Assembly: GCA_024683645.1 (NCBI GenBank)
Contig: JAIKYA010000006.1
Coordinates: 1-64,000 of the forward strand
Direction of reading: 5' to 3'
DNA length: 64,000 nt
Source: Lachnospiraceae bacterium
Lineage (GTDB): Bacteria; Bacillota; Clostridia; Lachnospirales; Lachnospiraceae
A program made the position numbers and the translations under genes. Of the stretch, positions 8,457 through 15,982 are shown piece after piece; position 1 is the stretch's first letter, and each line of letters starts with the position of its first letter. The notes beneath the pieces were generated by a model. It made no database searches. It saw only the letters and a program-made list of their open reading frames with translations, and was not told the DNA's origin.

Positions 8457-9335
8457 ATGAAATATCTGCTGCTGATCAGTGTGATAATTAATATCATAGT
8501 GTTGATAAAGCTCGCAGCCGTGCGGATATCGCTCAGGGAACTGCGCAGGGATTTTTCCGAAAGAAAGGATCTGCGCAGCAACACTGCTCTGGGAGTATCA
8601 GGCAGGGATGTACAGCTTCGCGCACTTGCTTCCGATATGAATGATACGCTCAGTCGGCTGCAGGCTTCCTATAACAGATACGAGAGGGGAGACAGAGAAC
8701 TGAAGAGTGCGGTGACGAACATCGCTCACGATCTGCGCACGCCGCTCACAGCCATATGCGGATATGCGGAGATGGCTGAATGGACGGATGATCCGGAACT
8801 TAAAAAGAAATATCTGGCGATCATAGCAGAGAGGGCCGGATATATGAAGAAACTTACGGAGGAACTGTTTGAGTATTCGGTGATCACGGGTGGAGAACTC
8901 AGCGAAGAGCCGCAGAGTCTTCGGGTGGACAGGATACTTGAGGATACACTGATGAATTACTATCCCATGTTTAAGGAGCGGGGGATAGATCCCAAAGTAT
9001 CCATAAGTGAAGAAGGCGTGGAGAGGAAACTGATAAGATCCTATGTGGAGAGGATATTTTCCAATCTTATCGGGAATGCGCTCAAATACTCCGACGGTGA
9101 TCTCGAGATATCTTTAAGTGAAAAGGGGCATCTGCGCATAGCAAATTCCGCAGCAGCACTGAACAATGTGGAAACGGAAAAACTCTTTGACCGTTTCTTT
9201 ACCGTAGAGAGTGCAAGGAATTCCGGTGCGCACGGACTGGGACTTTCGATAGTGAAGATATTCACACAGCGCATGGGGACGCCGCTTTTGGCCTCATATG
9301 AGAACGGAAAGCTTGTGATAGAAATAGATTTTTAA
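8457..9335 (+). CDS. Sensor histidine kinase with one N-terminal helix
   Basis: A 292-residue kinase with a single N-terminal membrane helix (residues 1-20), no extracytoplasmic domain, a linker, the H box NIAHDLRTPLTAI near residue 94, and an ATPase domain with N box NLIGNALKYS and GLGLSIVK. The D box is degenerate (RIANSAAAL). Kinases of this form are found with bacteriocin-immunity ABC operons in Clostridia. It is the last gene of this ABC operon and has no regulator beside it, so I infer it pairs with the response regulator at 5206-5898. A terminator follows at 9378. Confidence 0.9.
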   Translation: MKYLLLISVIINIIVLIKLAAVRISLRELRRDFSERKDLRSNTALGVSGRDVQLRALASDMNDTLSRLQASYNRYERGDRELKSAVTNIAHDLRTPLTAICGYAEMAEWTDDPELKKKYLAIIAERAGYMKKLTEELFEYSVITGGELSEEPQSLRVDRILEDTLMNYYPMFKERGIDPKVSISEEGVERKLIRSYVERIFSNLIGNALKYSDGDLEISLSEKGHLRIANSAAALNNVETEKLFDRFFTVESARNSGAHGLGLSIVKIFTQRMGTPLLASYENGKLVIEIDF

Positions 9336-9377
9336 AAAACAGTTAAGGATCCGGGAAGACTTGGATTAAGACTTTAT

Positions 9378-9419
9378 ACTCCGTTTGTTGTACATTGGTA
9401 TCAACAGACGGAGTTTTTT
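9378..9419 (+). terminator. Intrinsic terminator after the second ABC/kinase operon
   Basis: ACTCCGTTTGTTG (9378-9390) pairs with CAACAGACGGAGT (9402-9414) with one wobble pair, and is followed by a run of six T. Confidence 0.85.
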
Positions 9420-9421
9420 CA

Positions 9422-9584
9422 CTTTATAGGAAATTCCTCTGGAATTTCCATAAAGCAAAAAGCCCTCCGGGCGGGATGCACACTCGCGCGAGAGGAAAAT
9501 GTTGCCTTCGGCAACCGCGCTCGGCGCTAGCGTTCCGCAAGCGGAACGCTTTGTTCTACATAAGACTTTTTCAAATGAAAGTCT
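9422..9584. repeat. Cluster of perfect hairpins in non-coding DNA
   Basis: Four clean stem-loops follow the terminator. CTTTAT plus GGAAATTCC (9422-9437) pair with GGAATTTCC plus ATAAAG (9441-9455). GTTGCC (9501-9506) pairs with GGCAAC (9510-9515). AGCGTTCCGC (9529-9538) pairs with GCGGAACGCT (9541-9550). AGACTTT (9563-9569) pairs with AAAGTCT (9578-9584). A smaller GCCC/GGGC stem (9462-9472) and the palindrome CTCGCGCGAG (9483-9492) lie between. The composition is much more GC-rich than the flanks. This could be a repetitive intergenic element or a structured RNA. No credible reading frame. Confidence 0.65.
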
Positions 9585-9588
9585 GCAG

Positions 9589-9771
9589 CAGCATGTGCTG
9601 AAGAATCTGAATCTTGAGGTATACAGGGGGGACTTCACCGTGAACCATACTGATCGTTATCTTTGTGGAGTCACTGGTGATAAGGGCTAAGATAAGCCAC
9701 GAATGGAGAGGCATGGGAATAAGCAAGGCTCTCAGACAGACAAGCGCAGACGGCGCGGAGCGTATTGTTCA
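9589..9771 (+). pseudogene. Fused remnant of a MacB/FtsX-type ABC transporter
   Basis: From 9589 one frame reads QHVLKNLNLEVYRGDFTV, the standard N-terminal beta-strand of MacB-type ATPases just before Walker A, but no Walker A follows. From about 9655 another frame reads IVIFVESLVIRAKISHEW and then GMGISKALRQTS, which matches the segment after a transmembrane helix in FtsX-type permeases of the same systems. An internal deletion therefore appears to have joined the start of an ATPase gene to the late part of its permease gene, leaving a non-functional scar. The assignment rests on remembered family sequences. Confidence 0.6.
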
Positions 9772-9803
9772 CAGAATGTTCAGTGTACATTTTGTGTCTT
9801 ATG

Positions 9804-9831
9804 TTGCCGGGCGGAGTCTTTGTGTTATAAT
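9804..9831 (+). promoter_or_regulatory. Promoter of the VTC operon
   Basis: TTGCCG (9804-9809) and TATAAT (9826-9831) are 16 bases apart, 34 bases ahead of the GTG start of the VTC gene. Confidence 0.6.
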
Positions 9832-9864
9832 CGCCATAAGAAAAATGAAGGGAAGTGATGCTTA

Positions 9865-10542
9865 GTGGGAGAAAGATACAGGCATGAGTGGAAGCATGAG
9901 ATAAGCTACGCAGACCTGCTTTCCATAAGATCGAGACTGAGAGCGGTCGCAAGACCGGATCCGCATGCGAAAGACGGAAAGTATTTCATACGTTCATTAT
10001 ATTTTGATGATCCGAATGATAAGGCACTGAGAGAAAAGATCGACGGAGTGAACATGAGGGAGAAATTCAGGATAAGATTTTATGATATGGATCCGTCCCT
10101 CATCCATCTGGAAAAGAAGAGTAAGATAAACGGTCTGGGTACAAAGTACAGTGCGGCAATCACTGAAGAGGAAGCGCGGAAGATAACAGGATCCGATATT
10201 GACTGGATGTCAGACTGCGATCGCCCGCTTTTGCGCGAACTGTATTTCAGGATGAGGAACGGAGGGCTTAAGCCTAAGACCATAGTGGATTACACGCGAG
10301 AGCCCTTCATCTTCGGGCCGGGAAACGTGAGAGTCACTTTTGACTATGATATAAGGACGGGACTATATGCTACCGATTTCCTGAACCCGGACTGTGTAAC
10401 GATACCGGCAGGCGATGAACATATCATACTGGAAGTAAAGTGGGATGAGTTCCTGCCGGATGTGATAAAAGACGCGGTACAGACCGCAGGAGTCAGAGTC
10501 GGAGCTTTTTCAAAATACGCACAATGCAGAATATACGGATAA
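9865..10542 (+). CDS. VTC-domain protein (polyphosphate polymerase family)
   Basis: A 225-residue protein made of a single VTC domain, the triphosphate-tunnel fold that makes inorganic polyphosphate from ATP in yeast Vtc4. Visible tunnel features are the opening HEWKHEIS, basic strands FIRSLYFDD and KFRIRFYD, LEKKSK, and the closing EVKWDEFLPDV. There is no SPX domain and no membrane helix, so it should be cytosolic unless held by a partner. GTG at 9865 has GAAGGGAAGTG upstream. It starts an operon with DUF4956, a Cthe_2159-like surface protein and a DUF202 protein. Whether the bacterial enzyme makes polyphosphate is unproven. Confidence 0.9.
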   Translation: MGERYRHEWKHEISYADLLSIRSRLRAVARPDPHAKDGKYFIRSLYFDDPNDKALREKIDGVNMREKFRIRFYDMDPSLIHLEKKSKINGLGTKYSAAITEEEARKITGSDIDWMSDCDRPLLRELYFRMRNGGLKPKTIVDYTREPFIFGPGNVRVTFDYDIRTGLYATDFLNPDCVTIPAGDEHIILEVKWDEFLPDVIKDAVQTAGVRVGAFSKYAQCRIYG

Positions 10543-10560
10543 GAATCGGAGGATAAAAAC

Positions 10561-11244
10561 ATGGTGAGAGATATAAACTTTACGGATATTTTTAAATCAA
10601 GCTTTCTTGAAAATGTTGCAGCGGTAACTATATTTGATATGGTGCTGGCCCTGCTGCTGGCTTTCGCCCTGGGCCTTTTCATACATTATGTATATAAGAA
10701 GACCTATGCCGGAGTGATGTATTCAAGCGGCTTCGGTATGACGCTGGTAGCACTTACAATGATCACGACGCTGGTGATCCTGGCAGTCACCAGTAACGTG
10801 GTACTTTCGCTTGGTATGGTCGGTGCCCTTTCCATCGTACGTTTCAGGACAGCGATAAAGGAGCCGATGGATATAGCTTTCCTGTTCTGGTCGATAGCAG
10901 CAGGTATAGTGCTGGCTGCGGGAATGATACCTCTTGCGGTATTCGGCAGCGTAGTGATAGGCATAGTTATCCTTTTATTTGCGAACAGAAAGGATCTGAC
11001 TCATCCTTATATAGTAGTTCTGAATGTTGACGGACATGATAATGAGAAAAAGGCTGTTGAATTTCTTAAGAGCAAAACAAAGAAGTGTGTGACCAAGAGC
11101 AAGACGGCAAGAAAAGGAAATGTGGAGATAAATCTGGAGATCAGGCTTGCGGATGACAATACAGATATGATAAATGAACTCTCGGAGATGGACGGGGTGG
11201 AGAGTGCCGTTCTCGTTAGCTATAACGGAGACTATATGGGATAA
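10561..11244 (+). CDS. DUF4956 membrane protein
   Basis: A 227-residue protein with helices near residues 22-42, 58-80 and 112-140, including the segment SLGMVGALSIVRFRTAIKEP that characterises DUF4956, and a cytoplasmic C-terminal alpha/beta domain (about 155-225). The family has no established biochemical role, but its genes commonly sit next to VTC-domain genes. Here it follows the VTC gene by 18 bases and is preceded by GGAGGATAAAAAC. It may anchor the VTC domain at the membrane or pass its product on; that is inference. Confidence 0.88.
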   Translation: MVRDINFTDIFKSSFLENVAAVTIFDMVLALLLAFALGLFIHYVYKKTYAGVMYSSGFGMTLVALTMITTLVILAVTSNVVLSLGMVGALSIVRFRTAIKEPMDIAFLFWSIAAGIVLAAGMIPLAVFGSVVIGIVILLFANRKDLTHPYIVVLNVDGHDNEKKAVEFLKSKTKKCVTKSKTARKGNVEINLEIRLADDNTDMINELSEMDGVESAVLVSYNGDYMG

Positions 11245-11284
11245 GTGTTACGGACAGAGCAAGGTATAACGGAGGTGATCCGGT

Positions 11285-13195
11285 ATGACAGATTCGAAAA
11301 GATATAACATAATAAGTATAGTGGTGATTATCCTTGCCGTAGCGGTAACTATCCTGTTTATAAACGGTGAAGCACTGGGAATGACTGTGGTTGAGGATCA
11401 GGATGCAGAGGGCACGGAAGAGGGCTCTTCGGAATACTTCAGTAAAAGTGATCTGGATGGTGACTGGTATCGCGACAGGAACAGTATCACAAAGATAATA
11501 CTTGACGGAAACGATATAAAGATAAGCGGTTCGGGTGCATATGAGTATAACGGTGACGCGGTGATATCACGAAGCGGATGGTACAGCGTATCCGGAAGTC
11601 TGGATGACGGAAGTATCATAGTAAATGCAGACTCTTCTTCAAAGGTATGGATACTGCTCGATAATGCGGAGGTATATGCTTCGGATGATGCGGCACTGAG
11701 AGTGGATCAGGCTGACAAGGTATTTCTTACACTTGCGGAGGGAAGCGAAAACAGGCTTGAATGCGGTGATACCATGTCGGATGAGGCAGAGGATGATAAT
11801 ACAAACGGTGCAGTTTTTGCGCATGATGATCTGACCATAAACGGCAGCGGAAGTTTAAGTATTGTTTCGGAATATGAACATGGAATAAAGGAAAAAGACA
11901 GTCTGAAGATATGCGGAGGGAATATAAGCATAAAGGCGAACGCCGACGGCATACATATAAACGATCATTTCAAAATGACGGGTGCCGAAATTTCCATCGA
12001 TGCTATGGATGACGGCATATGTTCGGAAACCGACCTGCTGATAGTTTCGGGAGGGCTGCTTATCAGTGACTGTTATGAAGGACTGGAATCCCCGCAGATA
12101 ACGGTGCTTGACGGAGATATCGAGATCTATCCCGATGATGACGGATTTAATGCCAACGGCGGTTCATCAGGTTTCGGGAATATCGGTTTCTTCGGAAAAG
12201 AAAGCGAAAGCGGAAATGAGGAAACTGAAGCTGCAGATCCCTGTATCACGATCCGCGGAGGAAATATAAAGATAGTAAATGAAGATGCCCGTGATGCCGA
12301 CGGACTCGATTCCAATAAAGACATATTCATCTACGGCGGAAATATACTTATAAGTCTTCCGGGAGGCGGTTCCAACAACGGAATAGACTTTGGGAGTGAG
12401 AGCGGAGGCGTGTGCGAGATCCACGGTGGTACGCTGATAAGCTGCGGCGGTTCCGGAATGGTCGAAGCCCTGAGTGAGACTTCAACACAGAATTCGTTTC
12501 TGTATAATATGGGGAATAATACTTCTGATGATGTGAGCGTGGTCCTTAGGGACGGAGACGGAAATGTTATCATGGAAAACACCGTGCCCATAGCCTTTAA
12601 CTCTGTATGCATCTCTTCGCCGGACATGAAGACGGGAGAGACATATACTTTGGAAATGGGAGATAAGAAAGAAGAGATAACACTTGATTTTGTATCAACT
12701 GTAGTCGGCGGGATAAGCAGCATTGGTGATTTCGGAAACTCTGCTGACAGAGGAATGAAGTTGCAGGGCAACAGCGAAGAAGATGGCGATGGTGAGGATC
12801 CGGAAAGACCGGAAATGCCTGAAGGAACGGAAATGCCGAAATGGAACAGCGACACGGAAGATGCGGATGCTTTCGGAAAAACGTTCGGCGATCGTGGAAT
12901 GCGTGGCGGAATGAGAGGCGGCATGCCGGGGAAAATGACTGAAGGCGGAAATGACGAAGCAGATTATGGCATGCGACCGGGAACGGGCAATAATGAAGAA
13001 AACAATGCGGTAAATGAAAAGGCTTTCGGAAAACAGATGTTTAACGAAGGGGAGAATACGGAAAGTGTCGCGCAGGTCTATGAAAGCAAGGCAAAGAGTC
13101 TTGCGGAATATGACGCCGGTGTATGGAAATATCTCACGGCTTCTGCTATAGTATTAGCAGCCGCACTTCTTACGGTAAAACTATTCAGAAGGTGA
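11285..13195 (+). CDS. Cthe_2159-like carbohydrate-binding beta-helix surface protein
   Basis: A 636-residue exported protein. An N-terminal hydrophobic helix (residues 8-27) is followed by an acidic stretch and then a repetitive beta-rich region (about 60-470) with recurring rungs such as GGNISI, GGNIKI, GGNILI and GGTLIS, matching the right-handed beta-helix of the Cthe_2159 family (polysaccharide-binding). Residues 490-600 are low-complexity, with repeats RGMRGGMRGGMPGKM, and a C-terminal helix (about 612-630) ends in FRR. Both ends may therefore be membrane-anchored. It sits in the VTC operon; GGAGGTGATCC precedes the ATG. Confidence 0.85.
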   Translation: MTDSKRYNIISIVVIILAVAVTILFINGEALGMTVVEDQDAEGTEEGSSEYFSKSDLDGDWYRDRNSITKIILDGNDIKISGSGAYEYNGDAVISRSGWYSVSGSLDDGSIIVNADSSSKVWILLDNAEVYASDDAALRVDQADKVFLTLAEGSENRLECGDTMSDEAEDDNTNGAVFAHDDLTINGSGSLSIVSEYEHGIKEKDSLKICGGNISIKANADGIHINDHFKMTGAEISIDAMDDGICSETDLLIVSGGLLISDCYEGLESPQITVLDGDIEIYPDDDGFNANGGSSGFGNIGFFGKESESGNEETEAADPCITIRGGNIKIVNEDARDADGLDSNKDIFIYGGNILISLPGGGSNNGIDFGSESGGVCEIHGGTLISCGGSGMVEALSETSTQNSFLYNMGNNTSDDVSVVLRDGDGNVIMENTVPIAFNSVCISSPDMKTGETYTLEMGDKKEEITLDFVSTVVGGISSIGDFGNSADRGMKLQGNSEEDGDGEDPERPEMPEGTEMPKWNSDTEDADAFGKTFGDRGMRGGMRGGMPGKMTEGGNDEADYGMRPGTGNNEENNAVNEKAFGKQMFNEGENTESVAQVYESKAKSLAEYDAGVWKYLTASAIVLAAALLTVKLFRR

Positions 13196-13200
13196 AGAAT

Positions 13201-13578
13201 ATGACTGAACAGGAAATGGCGAGAGAAAGGACCGAGCTTTCTCATGAACGGACGGAACTCTCCGTTCTCAGAACGGAACTGGCATTTAATAATACGAGAC
13301 TGTCGGTGGAGCAGACACATCTTTCTTTTCTGCGTACGATAGTATCGCTGGTAGGCAGTGCAGCTACGGTATATAAAGCACTTCCCGCGTTGGGAGTATC
13401 GGATGCTTTCAGTACGGGGCTGTCGGTGTTTCTTCTCATAGCGGCACTGTACTTTACGGTCAAGGATCTTACTACGATACCGAGACTGCGTAAACAGATC
13501 GAGAAGATGGATGAGATCAAAAACGAACTTACAAAAAAGTCTTCTTCCGTTTCGGAAAAAAATCCGGATGAAAACTGA
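13201..13578 (+). CDS. DUF202-domain membrane protein with N-terminal heptad repeats
   Basis: A 125-residue protein. Residues 5-45 contain five near-identical heptads (RTELSHE, RTELSVL, RTELAFN, NTRLSVE, QTHLSFL) that should form a coiled coil. Two helices at about residues 45-65 and 72-90 carry the DUF202 features, including LSFLRT just before the first helix. DUF202 is the membrane domain of yeast VTC proteins, so its presence in an operon with a soluble VTC domain suggests the two act as a split VTC complex. The ATG at 13201 is five bases past the previous stop. A terminator follows. Confidence 0.88.
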   Translation: MTEQEMARERTELSHERTELSVLRTELAFNNTRLSVEQTHLSFLRTIVSLVGSAATVYKALPALGVSDAFSTGLSVFLLIAALYFTVKDLTTIPRLRKQIEKMDEIKNELTKKSSSVSEKNPDEN

Positions 13579-13586
13579 CTTATGAA

Positions 13587-13615
13587 AGGGGTATCGCAAC
13601 AGATATCCCTTTTTG
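13587..13615 (+). terminator. Intrinsic terminator of the VTC operon
   Basis: AGGGGTATC (13587-13595) pairs with GATATCCCT (13602-13610) with one wobble, then a run of T. Confidence 0.8.
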
Positions 13616-13620
13616 CTTGC

Positions 13621-13649
13621 TTGCATTACTCTGCGTATTTTGTTAAGAT
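13621..13649 (+). promoter_or_regulatory. Promoter of the acyl-CoA synthetase gene
   Basis: TTGCAT (13621-13626) and TAAGAT (13644-13649) are separated by 17 bases. Confidence 0.5.
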
Positions 13650-13696
13650 GAGTAACGGAAAAAAGAGGGGGCATAAGCCCGGAAAGGAAAACAAAA

Positions 13697-15331
13697 ATGC
13701 CTATTATCGATTACCTTGAGAGAAACAGAAGAGATTACGGTGATGAGGTTGCTCTTATTGAACTCAACCCCGAACAGAAAGAAAACAGAAGAGTGAGCTG
13801 GAAAGAGTATTCGCTTATACAGCAGACAACAGACGAACCTTACAGAAGAGAGATAACCTGGAGAGTCTTTGATGAAAAGGCGAACCGTATGGCGAACATG
13901 CTTCTTTCAAGAGGCGTAAAAAGAGGAGACAAGGTTGCGATACTGATGATGAACTGTCTGGAATGGCTGCCCATTTACATGGGGATACTTAAAAGCGGTG
14001 CCATCGCAGTTCCATTTAATTTCAGATACTCGGCCGATGAGATACAGTACTGTGCCGATCTGGCTGAAGTCGATGTTCTTCTTTTCGGTCCGGAATTCAT
14101 AGGACGTGTTGAATCCATAGTAGATACTTTATCAAAAAACAGACTTCTCATTTTTGTTGGTGAGACCTGTCCTACTTTTGCGGAAAGCTATCGGGAACTT
14201 GTTGCCGACTGCTCGAGTGAAAAACCTGCCGTAGAGATAAAAGACAGTGATGACGCTGCGATATATTTTTCTTCGGGTACAACTGGTTTTCCCAAAGCCA
14301 TACTTCATAAGCATTTAAGTCTGATGACAGCAGCAACGGTTGAACAGCACCATCACGGTCAGGGACGTGATGATAATTTCCTTTGCATTCCTCCGCTGTA
14401 TCACACCGGTGCAAAGATGCACTGGATGGGTTCACTTGTTGCAGGTTCGAAAGCAGTACTGCTGCGCGGAACAAAACCGCAGTACATCTTTGATGCGGTA
14501 TCACGTGAACATTGTACGATAGTATGGCTGCTGGTTCCCTGGGCACAGGATATACTTGACTGTCTTGATGCGGGAACACTGAAGATAGAAGATTACGAAC
14601 TTTCACAATGGAGACTTATGCATATAGGAGCACAGCCTGTTCCTCCTTCACTTATAAAGAGATGGAAAGCATACTTCCCCGATCATCAGTATGATACAAA
14701 CTACGGACTTTCTGAATCGATAGGACCGGGCTGCGTTCATCTCGGTGTGGAGAATATACACAAGGTAGGCGCGATAGGTGTTCCCGGTTACGGCTGGCAG
14801 TGCAAGATAATCGATGATGAAGGAAAAGAAGTAAAGCAGGGAGAAGCAGGTGAACTTTGTGTTAAAGGTGATGGTGTGATGACCTGCTATTACAGAAATC
14901 CCGAAGCAACCGAAGAAGTATTAAAAGACGGATGGCTGCTCACAGGTGATGTCGCAATGCAGGATGAAGACGGATTCATCTTCCTTGTTGACAGAAAAAA
15001 AGATGTGATAGTATCCGGAGGTGAAAACCTGTATCCCGTACAGATAGAGGATTTCCTGCGTCAGTATGACAAGATAAAAGATGTTGCGGTGATAGGATTA
15101 CCCGATGCGAGACTCGGTGAGATCGCAGGTGCGATCATTGAAATAAAAGAAGGAATGGAATGCACCGAAGAAGAAATAAACGAATTCTGTCAGGGTATGC
15201 CGAGATATAAAAGACCCCGCAAAGTCATATTTGACAAGGTTCCCAGGAATCCGACAGGTAAGATAGAAAAACCGGAACTCAGAAAAAGATACAGTGTTGA
15301 ACGACTGGTTGAAAGGGAAAACGAAGGATAA
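13697..15331 (+). CDS. Class I adenylate-forming enzyme (acyl-CoA synthetase-like)
   Basis: A 544-residue AMP-forming ligase that activates a carboxylic acid with ATP and usually transfers it to CoA. The P-loop motif YFSSGTTGFPKAI lies near residue 193, the adenine-binding motif YGLSES near 336, the aspartate motif GWLLTGDV near 415, the hinge DRKKDVIVSGGENLYP near 432, and the catalytic lysine in PTGKIEKP near 518. All key motifs are intact. The fatty- or aromatic-acid specificity cannot be read from sequence. It is monocistronic, between a terminator and a new promoter. Confidence 0.88.
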   Translation: MPIIDYLERNRRDYGDEVALIELNPEQKENRRVSWKEYSLIQQTTDEPYRREITWRVFDEKANRMANMLLSRGVKRGDKVAILMMNCLEWLPIYMGILKSGAIAVPFNFRYSADEIQYCADLAEVDVLLFGPEFIGRVESIVDTLSKNRLLIFVGETCPTFAESYRELVADCSSEKPAVEIKDSDDAAIYFSSGTTGFPKAILHKHLSLMTAATVEQHHHGQGRDDNFLCIPPLYHTGAKMHWMGSLVAGSKAVLLRGTKPQYIFDAVSREHCTIVWLLVPWAQDILDCLDAGTLKIEDYELSQWRLMHIGAQPVPPSLIKRWKAYFPDHQYDTNYGLSESIGPGCVHLGVENIHKVGAIGVPGYGWQCKIIDDEGKEVKQGEAGELCVKGDGVMTCYYRNPEATEEVLKDGWLLTGDVAMQDEDGFIFLVDRKKDVIVSGGENLYPVQIEDFLRQYDKIKDVAVIGLPDARLGEIAGAIIEIKEGMECTEEEINEFCQGMPRYKRPRKVIFDKVPRNPTGKIEKPELRKRYSVERLVERENEG

Positions 15332-15377
15332 AAAATTTTCGTTAACAAAAAAATCATTGAAAAATCAAGAAAAACTC

Positions 15378-15435
15378 TTGCAAATGTTAACATAATAATG
15401 TAAACTGTGTTTAATTTAAGTGAAACTTAAATTAA
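15378..15435 (+). promoter_or_regulatory. Promoter and perfect inverted repeat ahead of the histone-like gene
   Basis: TTGCAA (15378-15383) and TAAACT (15401-15406) are 17 bases apart. Immediately downstream, TTAATTTAAGT (15411-15421) and its exact complement (15425-15435) flank a three-base loop. The repeat lies in the expected 5' untranslated region, so it could be an operator or a transcript-stabilising hairpin. Confidence 0.55.
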
Positions 15436-15471
15436 GAAATAAAACAACGGAACCAAATGGAGGGAGTAAAA

Positions 15472-15879
15472 ATGGCAGAAAAGAAGACGCCTGCAAAGAA
15501 GGCAACGACTACTGCAAAGAAGGCAACAGCTGCAAAGAAGCCTGCAGCAAAGAAAGCAACTGCAACAACAGCTAAGAAAGCAACTGCTGCAAAGAAGACT
15601 ACAACAGCTGCTGCAAAGAAGCCCGTAGTAAAGAAGGCAACAACAGCTAAGAAGACAACCACAGCTGCAAAGAAGCCCGCTGCAAAGAAGGCAACAACAG
15701 CTAAGAAGACTACGACTGCAAAGAAGACAACAGCTGCTGCAAAGAAGCCCGCAGTAAAGAAGGCAACAACAGCTAAGAAGACAACCACAGCTGCAAAGAA
15801 GACAACAACAGCTAAGAAAACAACCACAGCTGCAAAGAAGCCTGCTGCAAAGAAGACTACAGCTGCAAAAAAAAAGTAA
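15472..15879 (+). CDS. Lys/Ala/Thr-rich histone-H1-like protein
   Basis: A 135-residue protein made almost only of Lys, Ala, Thr, Pro and Val, in repeats of the type [11 protein letters not shown] and AAKKPAAKK. Such tails bind DNA non-specifically, as in eukaryotic H1 tails and bacterial Hc1/AlgP-like proteins. ATG at 15472 follows GGAGGGAG; an ATG at 15457 overlaps that site. Codon use is strongly biased (AAG, GCA, ACA), as expected of an internally repeated gene. It ends GCA AAA AAA AAG TAA, a nine-A run touching the stop codon, and the -1 frame continues into glycogen phosphorylase. Confidence 0.85.
   Translation: MAEKKTPAKKATTTAKKATAAKKPAAKKATATTAKKATAAKKTTTAAAKKPVVKKATTAKKTTTAAKKPAAKKATTAKKTTTAKKTTAAAKKPAVKKATTAKKTTTAAKKTTTAKKTTTAAKKPAAKKTTAAKKK
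15867..15879 (+). other. Candidate -1 frameshift or transcriptional slippage site
   Basis: Nine A at 15867-15875 are followed by G and the stop TAA of the histone-like gene. In frame this reads A AAA AAG (15870-15876), the same slippery heptamer as in E. coli dnaX, with the stop codon directly after it. A -1 shift, or one extra A in the mRNA, would bypass the stop and continue GTA AGT CCT GAA into the phosphorylase frame, which stays open to 18158. No clear upstream stimulator was seen; a hairpin lies 60 bases downstream. Confidence 0.5.
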
Positions 15880-15935
15880 GTCCTGAATTTGTTAAACTTG
15901 AGGATTTAATTTTCAACTTATACAAGAAGAGTGTT

Positions 15936-15982
15936 AAGGAGTGCACGTACGATGAACTGTATGCTGCACTCCTTTTGTTTGT
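15936..15982 (+). terminator. Terminator-like hairpin at the histone-phosphorylase junction
   Basis: AAGGAGTGCA (15936-15945) pairs perfectly with TGCACTCCTT (15965-15974) around a 19-base loop, followed by TTGTTTGT. It could end the histone-like transcript or attenuate phosphorylase expression. The same bases also encode conserved-looking phosphorylase residues ([12 protein letters not shown]). Confidence 0.55.

Noticed and set aside
9395-9690. Plus-strand frames of 62-68 residues through the hairpin cluster
   Set aside because: They run through perfect palindromes and end in the ABC transporter scar; no start signal.
15432-15827. 131-residue minus-strand frame of repeated Phe/Ala/Val, looking like a membrane protein
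   Set aside because: It is the complement of the Lys/Ala/Thr repeat gene (AAG and GCA read backwards), with no start signal.
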